The translations under genes were made by a program, and so were the position numbers. Positions 8,729 through 16,879 of a stretch of 54,174 nt of DNA are shown in pieces; positions within the stretch are counted from its first letter, which is position 1, and each line of letters opens with the position of its first letter. Source of the stretch: an uncultured Bacilli bacterium (lineage in GTDB: Bacteria > Bacillota_I > Bacilli_A > RF39 > UBA660); contig CAJTZY010000011.1 in NCBI GenBank assembly GCA_910584085.1, positions 1 to 54,174 on the forward strand. The letters run 5' to 3'. The notes below the pieces were generated by a model that was not told where the DNA came from, ran no database searches, and saw only the letters and a list, made by a program, of their open reading frames with translations.

Positions 8729-9655
8729 ATGAATATGGATTATTTTAATAAAAGAGTAAATGAACTAAAGTTTATCGCACATAGATTAGGTTTTCAAATG
8801 ACTAAGTACCCGGAAAATTCTTTAAATGTATTAAAAGTTATCTTTGAAAATAAAGAAATGCTAGATTCATGTAGTGGATTTGAATTTGATATATGTTTTA
8901 CTAAAGACCATGTGCCGGTTGTAATACATGACAAGTATATAGATGATATTTCAAATAACGTTGGATTAATAAAATCCTATAACATAGATGAATTAAAGAA
9001 AATGGATTTTGGGTTTAGAAAAAGTTTAACAAATAGTTTATTTAAGTTTAAAATTGTTACTTTAGATGAAATATTAAAATTTTTTTCCGTTAATTGTAAC
9101 CTTTTAAAAGACAAAATAATTAAGATAGAAACTAAAGATATTGTTATATTTTCTAATAAAAATATGAAAATATTAGCAGATATTCTAAATAAATTTCCTA
9201 ATTTATCAAACAATATAATACATTTGTCATATCATGTACGAAATTTGGCTACTTTAAAAAATATACAAATAAATAAAAAATATTATAATACTAAATCTGA
9301 TTTATTATGTGATTATAAAATAATATTTAAGTTTTCAAGAATATTTAAAAATATAGATTTAATCTCACTGAGAATTAAACCAAGTGAATTTTCTAAATTA
9401 AATAAGAAAAATTCTATTAGAGTAAATAGAAAAATATTTTTCTATAAGTTATTTATGAAGTTTAGCAATCGTATAGATGAAAAAACACTTAAATGTGCGA
9501 TAAAAAGATATGGTAGTGTTGGTTTATATGTACTTAATAATAAAAAGGATATAGAACAATTTTGCAAGAAAATAAGTAATAATTTTTTTGAAGAAAATTA
9601 TGATAAAATTTTCTTCACGACGGACAATCCTTTGTATTTAAAAAAATTAGGATAG
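8729..9655 (+). CDS. Glycerophosphodiester phosphodiesterase family protein
   Basis: A 308-residue GDPD-family TIM-barrel protein that would hydrolyse glycerophosphodiesters to sn-glycerol-3-phosphate and an alcohol. Visible motifs are AHRLG (17-21, HR of the catalytic pair), PENS, FEFDICFTKDHVPVVIHD (metal-binding E-x-D and the second catalytic His) and IVTLDEIL. The usual AHRG reads AHRLG. There is no signal peptide, so it appears cytoplasmic. The C-terminal half is divergent and the family's usual K-x-E strand is present as IKIETKD. AAGGAG lies at 8709-8714. It sits directly before the ABC exporter, in an envelope-related stretch. Confidence 0.85.
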   Translation: MNMDYFNKRVNELKFIAHRLGFQMTKYPENSLNVLKVIFENKEMLDSCSGFEFDICFTKDHVPVVIHDKYIDDISNNVGLIKSYNIDELKKMDFGFRKSLTNSLFKFKIVTLDEILKFFSVNCNLLKDKIIKIETKDIVIFSNKNMKILADILNKFPNLSNNIIHLSYHVRNLATLKNIQINKKYYNTKSDLLCDYKIIFKFSRIFKNIDLISLRIKPSEFSKLNKKNSIRVNRKIFFYKLFMKFSNRIDEKTLKCAIKRYGSVGLYVLNNKKDIEQFCKKISNNFFEENYDKIFFTTDNPLYLKKLG

Positions 9656-9716
9656 CAATTTTATAAAATGATACAAATATATTCATAAATATTATATAAT
9701 TGGAATGGTGGTTTTA

Positions 9717-11450
9717 ATGAAGGAAACAATTGATAATTTAAAAAAAGTATATAGGTATGGGAAAAATTATAAAAAAAATTTAATATTATTTACATTAATG
9801 TCAATTAGCTTTATAATTATAAACATTATTGCTCCTATAATTGTTGCTAAGCAACTTGTATATATATCAAAAAATTTATATGTACAATTATTTATAGCAA
9901 CTATAATAATTTTAGGGATTAATTTTATTGTGGCAATTAATCATTGGATTTTAAAAAGGAATACACAAGTATTTTTTAGGGGAACAACTAAAGACATTCA
10001 GTTATCTGTAGCAAAAGAAATATTAAAAATAGAACTAAGTGATATTGATAAACAAACAAGCGGAACATTTATTCAAAGAATTGGTAGTGACACAGATGAA
10101 ATGTCAAAAATTTTTACGAGAGGCATGGGCTATTTAACAAACATACTTACCGATATTGGTGTTTTCGCTGCTATATTTATAATAAACAAAGTTGCTTTTG
10201 TTTTTTACTTAATATCAGCCTTGATACTAATACTTATTCATTTGTATAAAGTTAGAAATGTTAATGAAAAAGATAAAAAATATAGGAAACAAAGAGAGAA
10301 AACAAGTGGGTTGGTTAGTGAGTTAGTTCGTGGAGTAAGAGATATAAAAATGCTTAATGCAAAAGAGTCTTTTATATACAAAATAGAACAAAATATAGAT
10401 GAGTTAACTTATAGCCAATTTGATATGAGAAATACGGAAATGAATTATAATTTCGTAGTTTCAGTAGTATGTTCCATAGTTGAATTTAGTTTAATAATTT
10501 TATTAATCTTTCTGTTATCTAATTCATATGTTACAGTTGCATCTGCTATAGTTTTGTATAATTATAGACTTAGGGTATTGAATAATTTAATAGAACATAC
10601 TGGAAATTTATTGACGGAGATAAAAGGATTTAATTTATCTTGCAATCGAGTATTTTCAATATTAGACGAGAATGAATTTAAAAAAGAAAAATTTGGAAAA
10701 GAACATATTGAAAAAATTAAGGGTAATTTTGAATTTATAAATGTAAATTTTTCATATGGAGAAAATAAAGTATTGAAAAATCTGAGCTTTAAGATTAATG
10801 AAAATGAGACAGTAGCATTCGTTGGAAAAAGTGGAGTTGGGAAAACTACTATATTTTCATTGCTATGTAAATTATATAATATAAAAGATGGTGAAATTTT
10901 ATTAGATGGAAAAAATATTAAAAATCTGGATGAATATTCTATAAGAAATAATATAACAATTATTTCACAGAATCCATATATTTTTAATATGTCTATAAGA
11001 GACAATTTAAAGTTAGTAAAAGAAAATTTAACTGATGAGGAAATGATTGAAGCATGTAAGATGGCATGTTTGAATGAGTTTATAGAAGCACTACCAGAAA
11101 AATATGATACTGTTGTAGGTGAGGGAGGTGTTACTTTATCTGGGGGGCAAAGACAAAGACTCGCAATTGCAAGAGCATTTGTTCAAGATACTAAAATAAT
11201 ACTTTTTGATGAGGCAACATCTGCATTAGACAATGAAACTCAAGGTTATATACAACAAGCAATAAACAATATGAAGGATAAGTATACAATATTAATAATC
11301 GCCCATAGGCTATCCACAATAGTTAATTCCGATAAAATAATGCTAATAGAAGATGGTTGTGTAACAGCAACAGGGACACACAAACAATTGTTATCTAATA
11401 ATAAAACTTATAAAAAATTGTATGAAAATGAAATTATAGAGAGTAATTAG
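9717..11450 (+). CDS. ABC exporter, fused permease and ATPase (MsbA/LmrA type)
   Basis: A 577-residue half-transporter expected to work as a dimer in the membrane. ATG 9717 is preferred to the in-frame ATG 9705 because GGTGG (9707-9711) lies at proper spacing. Residues ~1-310 hold six membrane helices of the type I exporter class. The ATPase domain shows Walker A GKSGVGKTT, a Q-loop IISQNPYIF, signature LSGGQRQR, Walker B IILFDEAT and a switch His in AHRLST. Single exporter genes of this type export lipids, drugs or peptides; the substrate cannot be told here. The VanY-like gene follows 45 nt later. Confidence 0.95.
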   Translation: MKETIDNLKKVYRYGKNYKKNLILFTLMSISFIIINIIAPIIVAKQLVYISKNLYVQLFIATIIILGINFIVAINHWILKRNTQVFFRGTTKDIQLSVAKEILKIELSDIDKQTSGTFIQRIGSDTDEMSKIFTRGMGYLTNILTDIGVFAAIFIINKVAFVFYLISALILILIHLYKVRNVNEKDKKYRKQREKTSGLVSELVRGVRDIKMLNAKESFIYKIEQNIDELTYSQFDMRNTEMNYNFVVSVVCSIVEFSLIILLIFLLSNSYVTVASAIVLYNYRLRVLNNLIEHTGNLLTEIKGFNLSCNRVFSILDENEFKKEKFGKEHIEKIKGNFEFINVNFSYGENKVLKNLSFKINENETVAFVGKSGVGKTTIFSLLCKLYNIKDGEILLDGKNIKNLDEYSIRNNITIISQNPYIFNMSIRDNLKLVKENLTDEEMIEACKMACLNEFIEALPEKYDTVVGEGGVTLSGGQRQRLAIARAFVQDTKIILFDEATSALDNETQGYIQQAINNMKDKYTILIIAHRLSTIVNSDKIMLIEDGCVTATGTHKQLLSNNKTYKKLYENEIIESN

Positions 11451-11495
11451 TTAATAATATAAATAATTAAATTACTAATGTTTATGGGAGGATAT

Positions 11496-12104
11496 ATGAA
11501 TAATTATGAAATTTTAATTAATAAAAATAATTTTATTACAGAAGATCAAATTCCTAAAAATTTAACTTCAGTTGGACCTAATTTATTTCCGACTGAAGGC
11601 TTACTTTCTAGTAGTGTAATTGAATTAGAAGAGATTGCTGCTACAAATTTTAAAAATATGATAAATGAAGCAAATAAATGCTTTGAAAGTGAAATTATTC
11701 CAGATTCTGGATATAGGAGTATAGCAAGACAAAAAGAAATTTTAGAATTTTATTTACAACCCAGTCAAAGAGGAGATAATGCTTATAATTTGGTAGCTCC
11801 TCCAGGGGCATCTGAACATCATACTGGACTTGCAATTGATATTGCACTATTAAAAAATGGAAAGTATACCGATGATATTACAGGTGAGGAACCAGAACTT
11901 AAGTGGTTATTTAAAAATTGTTATCGTTTTGGGTTTATTTTAAGATATCCTAAAGGTAAAGAAGATATAACTGGTTACTCTTATGAACCATGGCATTTTA
12001 GATATGTAGGACTTGACGCAGCTAAAATAATATCAGAAAATAATATTACATTAGAGGAATACCATGAGTTATTAAATTCTAAAAATTATAAAAAAACATT
12101 ATAA
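11496..12104 (+). CDS. VanY/DacB-type D-Ala-D-Ala carboxypeptidase (peptidase M15B)
   Basis: A 202-residue zinc peptidase predicted to remove the terminal D-Ala from peptidoglycan stem peptides or precursors. ATG 11496 follows GGGAGG (11485-11490); the frame extends upstream to ATG 11478 without a good binding site. Signature elements are GYRSIARQKEIL, SEHHTGLAIDI (zinc His and Asp) and EPWHFRYVG (zinc His). No signal peptide or membrane anchor is visible, unusual for a wall enzyme; it may act on cytoplasmic precursors or be exported otherwise. It follows the ABC exporter on the same strand. Confidence 0.9.
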   Translation: MNNYEILINKNNFITEDQIPKNLTSVGPNLFPTEGLLSSSVIELEEIAATNFKNMINEANKCFESEIIPDSGYRSIARQKEILEFYLQPSQRGDNAYNLVAPPGASEHHTGLAIDIALLKNGKYTDDITGEEPELKWLFKNCYRFGFILRYPKGKEDITGYSYEPWHFRYVGLDAAKIISENNITLEEYHELLNSKNYKKTL

Positions 12105-12172
12105 TATATGTAATTAATTTATATTATTATAACATTAGATGTATTTGCAGAAAAATATTGAAAATATACAAT

Positions 12173-12201
12173 TTGACAAACCAATTTAATTGTGTTAAAA
12201 T
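12173..12201 (+). promoter_or_regulatory. Sigma-A type promoter
   Basis: TTGACA (12173-12178), a 17-nt spacer and TAAAAT (12196-12201), with TG at the extended -10 position. It drives the membrane-anchored gene at 12233. Confidence 0.8.
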
Positions 12202-12232
12202 AGCAACTAATTAAAAAAAGGGGGATTTTATA

Positions 12233-13024
12233 ATGGAAATTTTAATTATTTGGATAATAACAGTTATTGCAAGTTTTTGTCTAGAAATTTCAAATGACTT
12301 TAGAATGTTTAAGGATGTTGCGGATGCAGGGTATAAAATTGATTCTAAAAGACTTTCAGAATTGGGAAAACAATTAAATCCGAATGGCTCAAAAATTAAA
12401 TCTTTATTAATGTTAATACCAATGCTTAATATTATGTTAGTGTTTCAAAGAGCAATACAATACAACAATATTAGACCAATGGTACTGGATCAATTAAGAG
12501 TAATGGACTCTTTAGAAGAAATGTCAGAAATAGAAAAAGCTGAATATCAAAAAAATCCAACAGGCTTAAACGCATTAATTGTGCCATTAAAATCAGAAAT
12601 AAAATTGTCAAAAGCAACATTAATTAAAATCAATAATGGCAATGAACATAGTGTGATTTATTATGAAATGGGTAAAACAATAGAGGACATTACTATTTTA
12701 AAAGTTATTGGTTCGGCAACTAGATTAACAGTTGAAGAACAAAAGAAAATGGTTATTGAAGCTTGGAAAAACCTTGTTCAGGCAGGTTTGAAAAAATATG
12801 GAGATGAAGAAACACTTATTAATGCTTTAAAAAGTAATACAAGTATGTATTTAAGTGATAGTGAAGAGGATAAAAAATATGAAGAAACTACTACACCAAT
12901 TCGACAAGAAGCAAGTGTTAGTGAACAAAAAGAACAATTAGAAAAATTAAGAGATGAATTACTAGAAGAAAAAAGTGAATCAAAAGAAAATGATGGTCCA
13001 AAATTAATAAATAAGAAAAAATAG
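12233..13024 (+). CDS. Membrane-anchored hypothetical protein
   Basis: A 263-residue protein of unknown function. It begins with a hydrophobic segment (ILIIWIITVIASFCLEI, residues 3-19) that is probably a membrane anchor, and has a second hydrophobic stretch near residues 58-72 (LLMLIPMLNIMLVF). The rest is a soluble domain, then a charged, Glu/Lys-rich tail (from about residue 205) with coiled-coil character. It is preceded by GGGGGA and by a consensus promoter at 12173, and followed by a strong terminator, so it is a single-gene unit. Confidence 0.65.
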   Translation: MEILIIWIITVIASFCLEISNDFRMFKDVADAGYKIDSKRLSELGKQLNPNGSKIKSLLMLIPMLNIMLVFQRAIQYNNIRPMVLDQLRVMDSLEEMSEIEKAEYQKNPTGLNALIVPLKSEIKLSKATLIKINNGNEHSVIYYEMGKTIEDITILKVIGSATRLTVEEQKKMVIEAWKNLVQAGLKKYGDEETLINALKSNTSMYLSDSEEDKKYEETTTPIRQEASVSEQKEQLEKLRDELLEEKSESKENDGPKLINKKK

Positions 13025-13092
13025 TATTTGTAAATAAGTATTTAAAGTATATAGACACCATATGTAATAGAAAATTATGTATGTAGAGTATA

Positions 13093-13126
13093 AAAGTTAT
13101 AAAATTTTGTATAACTTTTTTTCTTT
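13093..13126 (+). terminator. Intrinsic terminator
   Basis: AAAGTTATA (13093-13101) pairs perfectly with TATAACTTT (13110-13118), followed by a run of Ts. Confidence 0.85.
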
Positions 13127-13156
13127 TTGCCCAATATAAAATGGGAGGAGAAATTT

Positions 13157-13384
13157 ATGAATGAAACTTACGATGTAGTACCAGATATTATAAGTGGTAA
13201 GGATTTAGATTATTTAAGTGATATGTTTAACTGGAATTATGGAGCATATAAAACTACATTAAATGCTTCAAATAGTGTTCAAGATGAGGAACTTAAAAGT
13301 GTTCTTTCTAAGGCAACAAATACTTTTCATAGTTCTATGACAAAAATTTTAAATATTTTAAATAATGGAGGTAGCCATGAATAA
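13157..13384 (+). CDS. Small spore-coat-associated protein
   Basis: A 75-residue protein. ATG 13157 is chosen because GGGAGGAG (13143-13150) precedes it. The helical pattern DLDYLSDMFNWNYGAYKTTL, then a Glu/Lys helix ending in NTFHSSMTKILNIL, resembles the small partner often encoded next to CotF-type coat proteins in clostridia. It overlaps the CotF-like gene by 8 nt, indicating coupled translation. The assignment rests mainly on this pairing and on the shared four-helix, ferritin-like look. Confidence 0.6.
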   Translation: MNETYDVVPDIISGKDLDYLSDMFNWNYGAYKTTLNASNSVQDEELKSVLSKATNTFHSSMTKILNILNNGGSHE

Positions 13385-13694
13385 TAATAAAATAAGTAAT
13401 CCAAAGGTGGAAGTACCTAAAGGAGTTAGTATTAATGATAAAGATTATATGAACTCTCTTTTAAGTTGTTTAAAAGAGATGGTAAAAAATTACGCGGTTG
13501 CTCTTACAGAGGCAAGTAATGAAAATTTATATAATCAATATAAAGAAATGTTTGATACATATTCAAGTTTGCAAAGGGAAGTATTTGAGGCAATGTTTAG
13601 AAAAGGTTGGTATTCGCTAGAACAAGCTGAAGAACAAAAAATAAATAGTAAGTACCAAATGTTGAATCAAGAATTAAGAAATTTAAGTGAATAA
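13377..13694 (+). CDS. CotF-family spore coat protein
   Basis: A 105-residue protein of the CotF class, small helical proteins of the spore coat. ATG 13377 lies behind GGAGGT (13367-13372). Diagnostic features are the helical hairpin DYMNSLLSCLKEMVKNYAVA and the C-terminal FEAMFRKGWYSLEQAEEQKI, matching the family's GWY...A ending. It is translated in overlap with the small upstream coat-like gene and is closed by a terminator at 13693. Expression in the mother cell late in sporulation is expected from the family; no sigma-E/K promoter could be identified with confidence. Confidence 0.8.
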   Translation: MNNNKISNPKVEVPKGVSINDKDYMNSLLSCLKEMVKNYAVALTEASNENLYNQYKEMFDTYSSLQREVFEAMFRKGWYSLEQAEEQKINSKYQMLNQELRNLSE

Positions 13695-13713
13695 AGACAA
13701 GAGTCTTTTTTTC
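13693..13713 (+). terminator. Intrinsic terminator after the coat genes
   Basis: AAAGAC (13693-13698), loop AAGA, GTCTTT (13703-13708) and a T-run. The stop codon of the CotF-like gene is part of the 5' arm. Confidence 0.85.
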
Positions 13714-13749
13714 TTTTTGAAAATATGTTAAAATTATGTTGGAGATGAT

Positions 13750-14127
13750 ATGATGAAAAATTTAATAATAAAAAAATGTTCAAAGTGTGGCGCACTCATA
13801 AAAATTATAACTGATTGTCACTGTGAGAACTGTGAAATAGTTTGTTGCAATGAAAAGATGATAGAAGTTAAAGCAAACTCTCAAGATGCTTCACATGAAA
13901 AACATATACCAACATATGAAATCAAAGATGGTAAAATTATAGTTCAGGTAAATCATGTTATGGATAGTGATCACTATATAGAATGGATTGGTTTTGTTAC
14001 AGAAAATGGAGAAGAGTATATTTACTTAAATCCAAATGAAGAAGCAGTAGCTACTTTTAATGAGGCAAAAGGAACTTTATATTCATATTGCAATAAGCAT
14101 GGATTATGGATGGAAGAAGTAAAATAA
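13750..14127 (+). CDS. Desulfoferrodoxin / superoxide reductase
   Basis: A 125-residue superoxide reductase that reduces superoxide to peroxide in the cytoplasm of anaerobes. The N-terminal desulforedoxin-type domain shows KCSKCG and a CC pair (IVCCNEKM), though with an extra Cys-rich insertion (DCHCENC). The catalytic domain has EKHIP (Fe ligand His and the Glu/Lys loop), DHYIEWIGF (His) and YSYCNKHGLW (Cys and His ligands). It implies an obligately anaerobic, mildly oxygen-tolerant lifestyle and fits the neighbouring redox gene. Ribosome binding site GGAG at 13741-13744; own terminator at 14126. Confidence 0.93.
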   Translation: MMKNLIIKKCSKCGALIKIITDCHCENCEIVCCNEKMIEVKANSQDASHEKHIPTYEIKDGKIIVQVNHVMDSDHYIEWIGFVTENGEEYIYLNPNEEAVATFNEAKGTLYSYCNKHGLWMEEVK

Positions 14128-14147
14128 ACGGTATATCCGTTTTTTTT
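14126..14147 (+). terminator. Intrinsic terminator after superoxide reductase
   Basis: AAACGG (14126-14131), loop TATAT, CCGTTT (14137-14142), then Ts. Confidence 0.85.
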
Positions 14148-14191
14148 GTATACATAAAATTATTTAGTTCAAACTAAAGTTGGTGAAGAAA

Positions 14192-15643
14192 ATGAGCATA
14201 TGGAATAAAAAAGAGATAGTAACAGAAAATGAATATTTAAAGGAAGATATTAATGTAGATGTAATTATTATAGGTGCCGGAATAACAGGTATGACAACTG
14301 CCTATTATTTAAAAGATTATAAATCAATATGTGTAGTAGATTCAGGAAATATTGGACACGGTGTAACATTAAATACGACAGCTAAAATAAATTATTTTCA
14401 AGAAAGGGTTTATACTAAAATAGCAAACATTACAAGTGAAAATAAAGCAGTAGAATATTTGAACTCACAGAGATATGCTATAGAAAATTTAAAAAATATA
14501 ATAGAAACTGAAAAGATAGATTGTGATTTTAAACAAGTACCATCTTTTGTATTTGCTAATACTAAAAGTGAAGTAGAACCACTTAAAAAAGAAATAGAAT
14601 TCTTAAGAAAAAATAATATTGATGTAATAGAGAAGGATTTACCAAGTAAGATAACTTCGTATAAATCATACTGTGTTTCTGACACATACACATTTAACCC
14701 TATAAAATACTTGCAAGGTATTTATAATATATTAAAAGAAAAAAATATTTATTTATATGAAAATACTAGAATATTTAAAGTAGAAAAAAGTGATGATGAA
14801 TATATTTGCTATAGTAGTAAATATCATATAAATGCTAAAAAGGTAGTTTTTGCATGTCAATATCCATTTTTTATATCTCCATTTTTATTACCACTTAAGT
14901 CATATATAGAAAAATCTTATATAATTGTAAGTAAAGTTAAAAAGAATGGTGGATTTACTTGTATAAGTTCAAGTTCACCTACATACTCATGCAGATTTTA
15001 TGAAGATGAAGGTAAAATATATCAAATCTCACTTGCAGAAAGCCATAATACTGCCTTCAAACAAAATGATTCATACCACTTCAAAAGGGTAAAAGAAATA
15101 TTTAAATTGCATGATGAAGACATTATTATGTCTTATAGTAATACAGATATAATTACTACTGATCATATGCCATATATTGGAAAGTTAAAAGAAAATATGT
15201 ACATAGGATCTGGCTATAATACCTGGGGCATGACTAATGGAATACTTGCTAGTAAAGTTATATCAGATATGATACTAAATAAAGATAATGAATATAAAGA
15301 TTCATTTATCCCAAATAGAATAAATTTGTCAAATTTTATAAAATTGCCATTAATAGTGTTTAGTGAGGCAAAATCATATATAGGTCCAAAAATAGAAAAA
15401 AATAAATATTGGTATTCAGATAATTTAAAATTTATTAAAAAAGGTGGTAAATCTTTAGCCGTTTATAGGGATGAAAAAGGAACTGAACATATTGTCTATA
15501 ATAAATGTCCTCATTTTGGATGTAGTTTATTATTTAATGAGAAAGAAAAAACATGGGATTGTCCATGCCACTCTTCTAGATTTGATATTGATGGTAGATG
15601 TATTAAGGGGCCAAGTAATTATGATATATCTTATAAAAAATAA
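14192..15643 (+). CDS. FAD-dependent oxidoreductase with C-terminal Rieske domain
   Basis: A 483-residue DAO-family flavoprotein. ATG 14192 follows GGTGAAG (14182-14188). The N-terminal dinucleotide fold is IIIGAGITGMTTAYYL. The C-terminal ~65 residues form a Rieske [2Fe-2S] domain with CPHFGC and CPCHSSRFD (C-x-H and C-x-x-H ligands). This DAO-Rieske fusion occurs widely in Firmicutes; the electron donor and substrate are not established. The domain ends abruptly soon after the cluster (GPSNYDISYKK), slightly short for the family. It lies after the superoxide reductase, which suggests redox or oxidative-stress work. Confidence 0.9.
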   Translation: MSIWNKKEIVTENEYLKEDINVDVIIIGAGITGMTTAYYLKDYKSICVVDSGNIGHGVTLNTTAKINYFQERVYTKIANITSENKAVEYLNSQRYAIENLKNIIETEKIDCDFKQVPSFVFANTKSEVEPLKKEIEFLRKNNIDVIEKDLPSKITSYKSYCVSDTYTFNPIKYLQGIYNILKEKNIYLYENTRIFKVEKSDDEYICYSSKYHINAKKVVFACQYPFFISPFLLPLKSYIEKSYIIVSKVKKNGGFTCISSSSPTYSCRFYEDEGKIYQISLAESHNTAFKQNDSYHFKRVKEIFKLHDEDIIMSYSNTDIITTDHMPYIGKLKENMYIGSGYNTWGMTNGILASKVISDMILNKDNEYKDSFIPNRINLSNFIKLPLIVFSEAKSYIGPKIEKNKYWYSDNLKFIKKGGKSLAVYRDEKGTEHIVYNKCPHFGCSLLFNEKEKTWDCPCHSSRFDIDGRCIKGPSNYDISYKK

Positions 15644-15699
15644 TTATATACAATCTTTCTAAAATGTAGTATATTTATATTAGAAAGTTGAGTGATTTT

Positions 15700-16704
15700 A
15701 TGAAAATTTTAGTAACGGGTGGAACAGGGTATATAGGAAGTCATACCTGTGTTGAATTATTATCCGCTGGGTATGAAATAGTAGTTATAGATAATTTTTC
15801 TAACTCTAAAAGAGATGTAGTAGATAAAATAAAAATGATAACTAATAAAGATTTTACATTTTATGAAGGAGATTGCTGTGATAAAGATATTTTAACTAAA
15901 ATGTTTGACAAAAATGATATTGGCGCGGTAATACATTTTGCGGGATTTAAAGCAGTAGGTGAGTCAGTTAATGAGCCTTTAAAATATTATAGAAATAATT
16001 TAGATTCCACAATTACCCTTTTAGAAGTTATGAAAGAACATGGTTGTAAAAAAATTGTATTCTCATCAAGTGCGACTGTATATGGTAAACCAGATAGTTT
16101 GCCTATAAAAGAAGATTTCCCACTATCTACAACTAATCCATATGGTACAACAAAATTAATGATAGAGGATATTTTAAGAGACTTATATAAATCAGATAAT
16201 ACTTGGAGCATAGCTTTACTTAGATATTTTAATCCAATAGGTGCCCATACGTCAGGATTAATTGGAGAAAATCCTAACGATATACCAAATAATTTAATGC
16301 CATATATTGTTAAAGTTGCAACTGGCGAACTTGAAATATTAAGTGTATTTGGTAATGACTATGATACAAAGGATGGAACTGGTGTAAGAGATTATATACA
16401 TGTTGTAGATCTTTCTAAAGGTCATATTAAAGCAATAGAAAAAGTATTAAGTGAAAGTGGAATAGATGCTTATAATTTAGGTACAGGTAATGGATATAGT
16501 GTGCTAGAAATAGTTAATACATTTATGAAAGTAAATGGCGTTGATGTTAAATATAAAATAGTTGATAGAAGACCTGGAGATATTGATGCTTGTTTTGCTG
16601 ATCCTAGTTATGCTAAGGAAAAACTTAATTGGGAAGCAACGCTTGGAATAGAAGATATGTGTAGAGATTCATATAACTATGTAAAAAATGTAAAGGAAGA
16701 TTAA
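15700..16704 (+). CDS. galE: UDP-glucose 4-epimerase
   Basis: A 334-residue extended short-chain dehydrogenase that interconverts UDP-glucose and UDP-galactose with bound NAD. The NAD fold reads GGTGYIGSHT at the N-terminus; the catalytic Ser-Thr-Tyr-Lys set is in FSSSATVYG and NPYGTTK. Further GalE hallmarks are ALLRYFNPIGAH, GVRDYIHVVDL and NLGTGNGYSVLE. Length is typical (~330). ATG 15700 starts at KILVTGG. It supplies galactose units for surface glycans or allows galactose use. No other Leloir gene is nearby. Confidence 0.96.
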   Translation: MKILVTGGTGYIGSHTCVELLSAGYEIVVIDNFSNSKRDVVDKIKMITNKDFTFYEGDCCDKDILTKMFDKNDIGAVIHFAGFKAVGESVNEPLKYYRNNLDSTITLLEVMKEHGCKKIVFSSSATVYGKPDSLPIKEDFPLSTTNPYGTTKLMIEDILRDLYKSDNTWSIALLRYFNPIGAHTSGLIGENPNDIPNNLMPYIVKVATGELEILSVFGNDYDTKDGTGVRDYIHVVDLSKGHIKAIEKVLSESGIDAYNLGTGNGYSVLEIVNTFMKVNGVDVKYKIVDRRPGDIDACFADPSYAKEKLNWEATLGIEDMCRDSYNYVKNVKED

Positions 16705-16716
16705 TAGTCTTCTTTT
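16696..16716 (+). terminator. Intrinsic terminator after galE
   Basis: GAAGA (16696-16700) and TCTTC (16708-16712) around a 7-nt loop holding the stop codon, followed by TTTT. Short stem, moderate strength. Confidence 0.6.
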
Positions 16717-16750
16717 AATTTGATTAAATATAAGATTTATATTAATTAAA

Positions 16751-16780
16751 TTGACAGCACATATGTTTTTTTGTTAAAAT
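16751..16780 (+). promoter_or_regulatory. Sigma-A type promoter
   Basis: TTGACA (16751-16756), 18-nt spacer, TAAAAT (16775-16780) preceded by the extended -10 TG. It sits ~100 nt before the TPR gene pair, leaving a ~95-nt AT-rich leader. Confidence 0.75.
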
Positions 16781-16879
16781 ATACTTCATATAAAAAACTT
16801 AAATTTTACTTAAATAAGTGATAAAACAATTAATTTGTTAAGATAGTAATTTACTTTAAAAAAGAATGAGGGATGAATA

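Noticed and set aside
13127..13156. TTG start extending the small coat-like protein by 10 residues
   Set aside because: It lies in the terminator T-run without a binding site; GGGAGGAG points to ATG 13157.
15651..15690. CTTTCTAA/TTAGAAAG inverted repeat before galE as a terminator
   Set aside because: The loop is long and no T-run follows; kept only as a weak possible leader structure.
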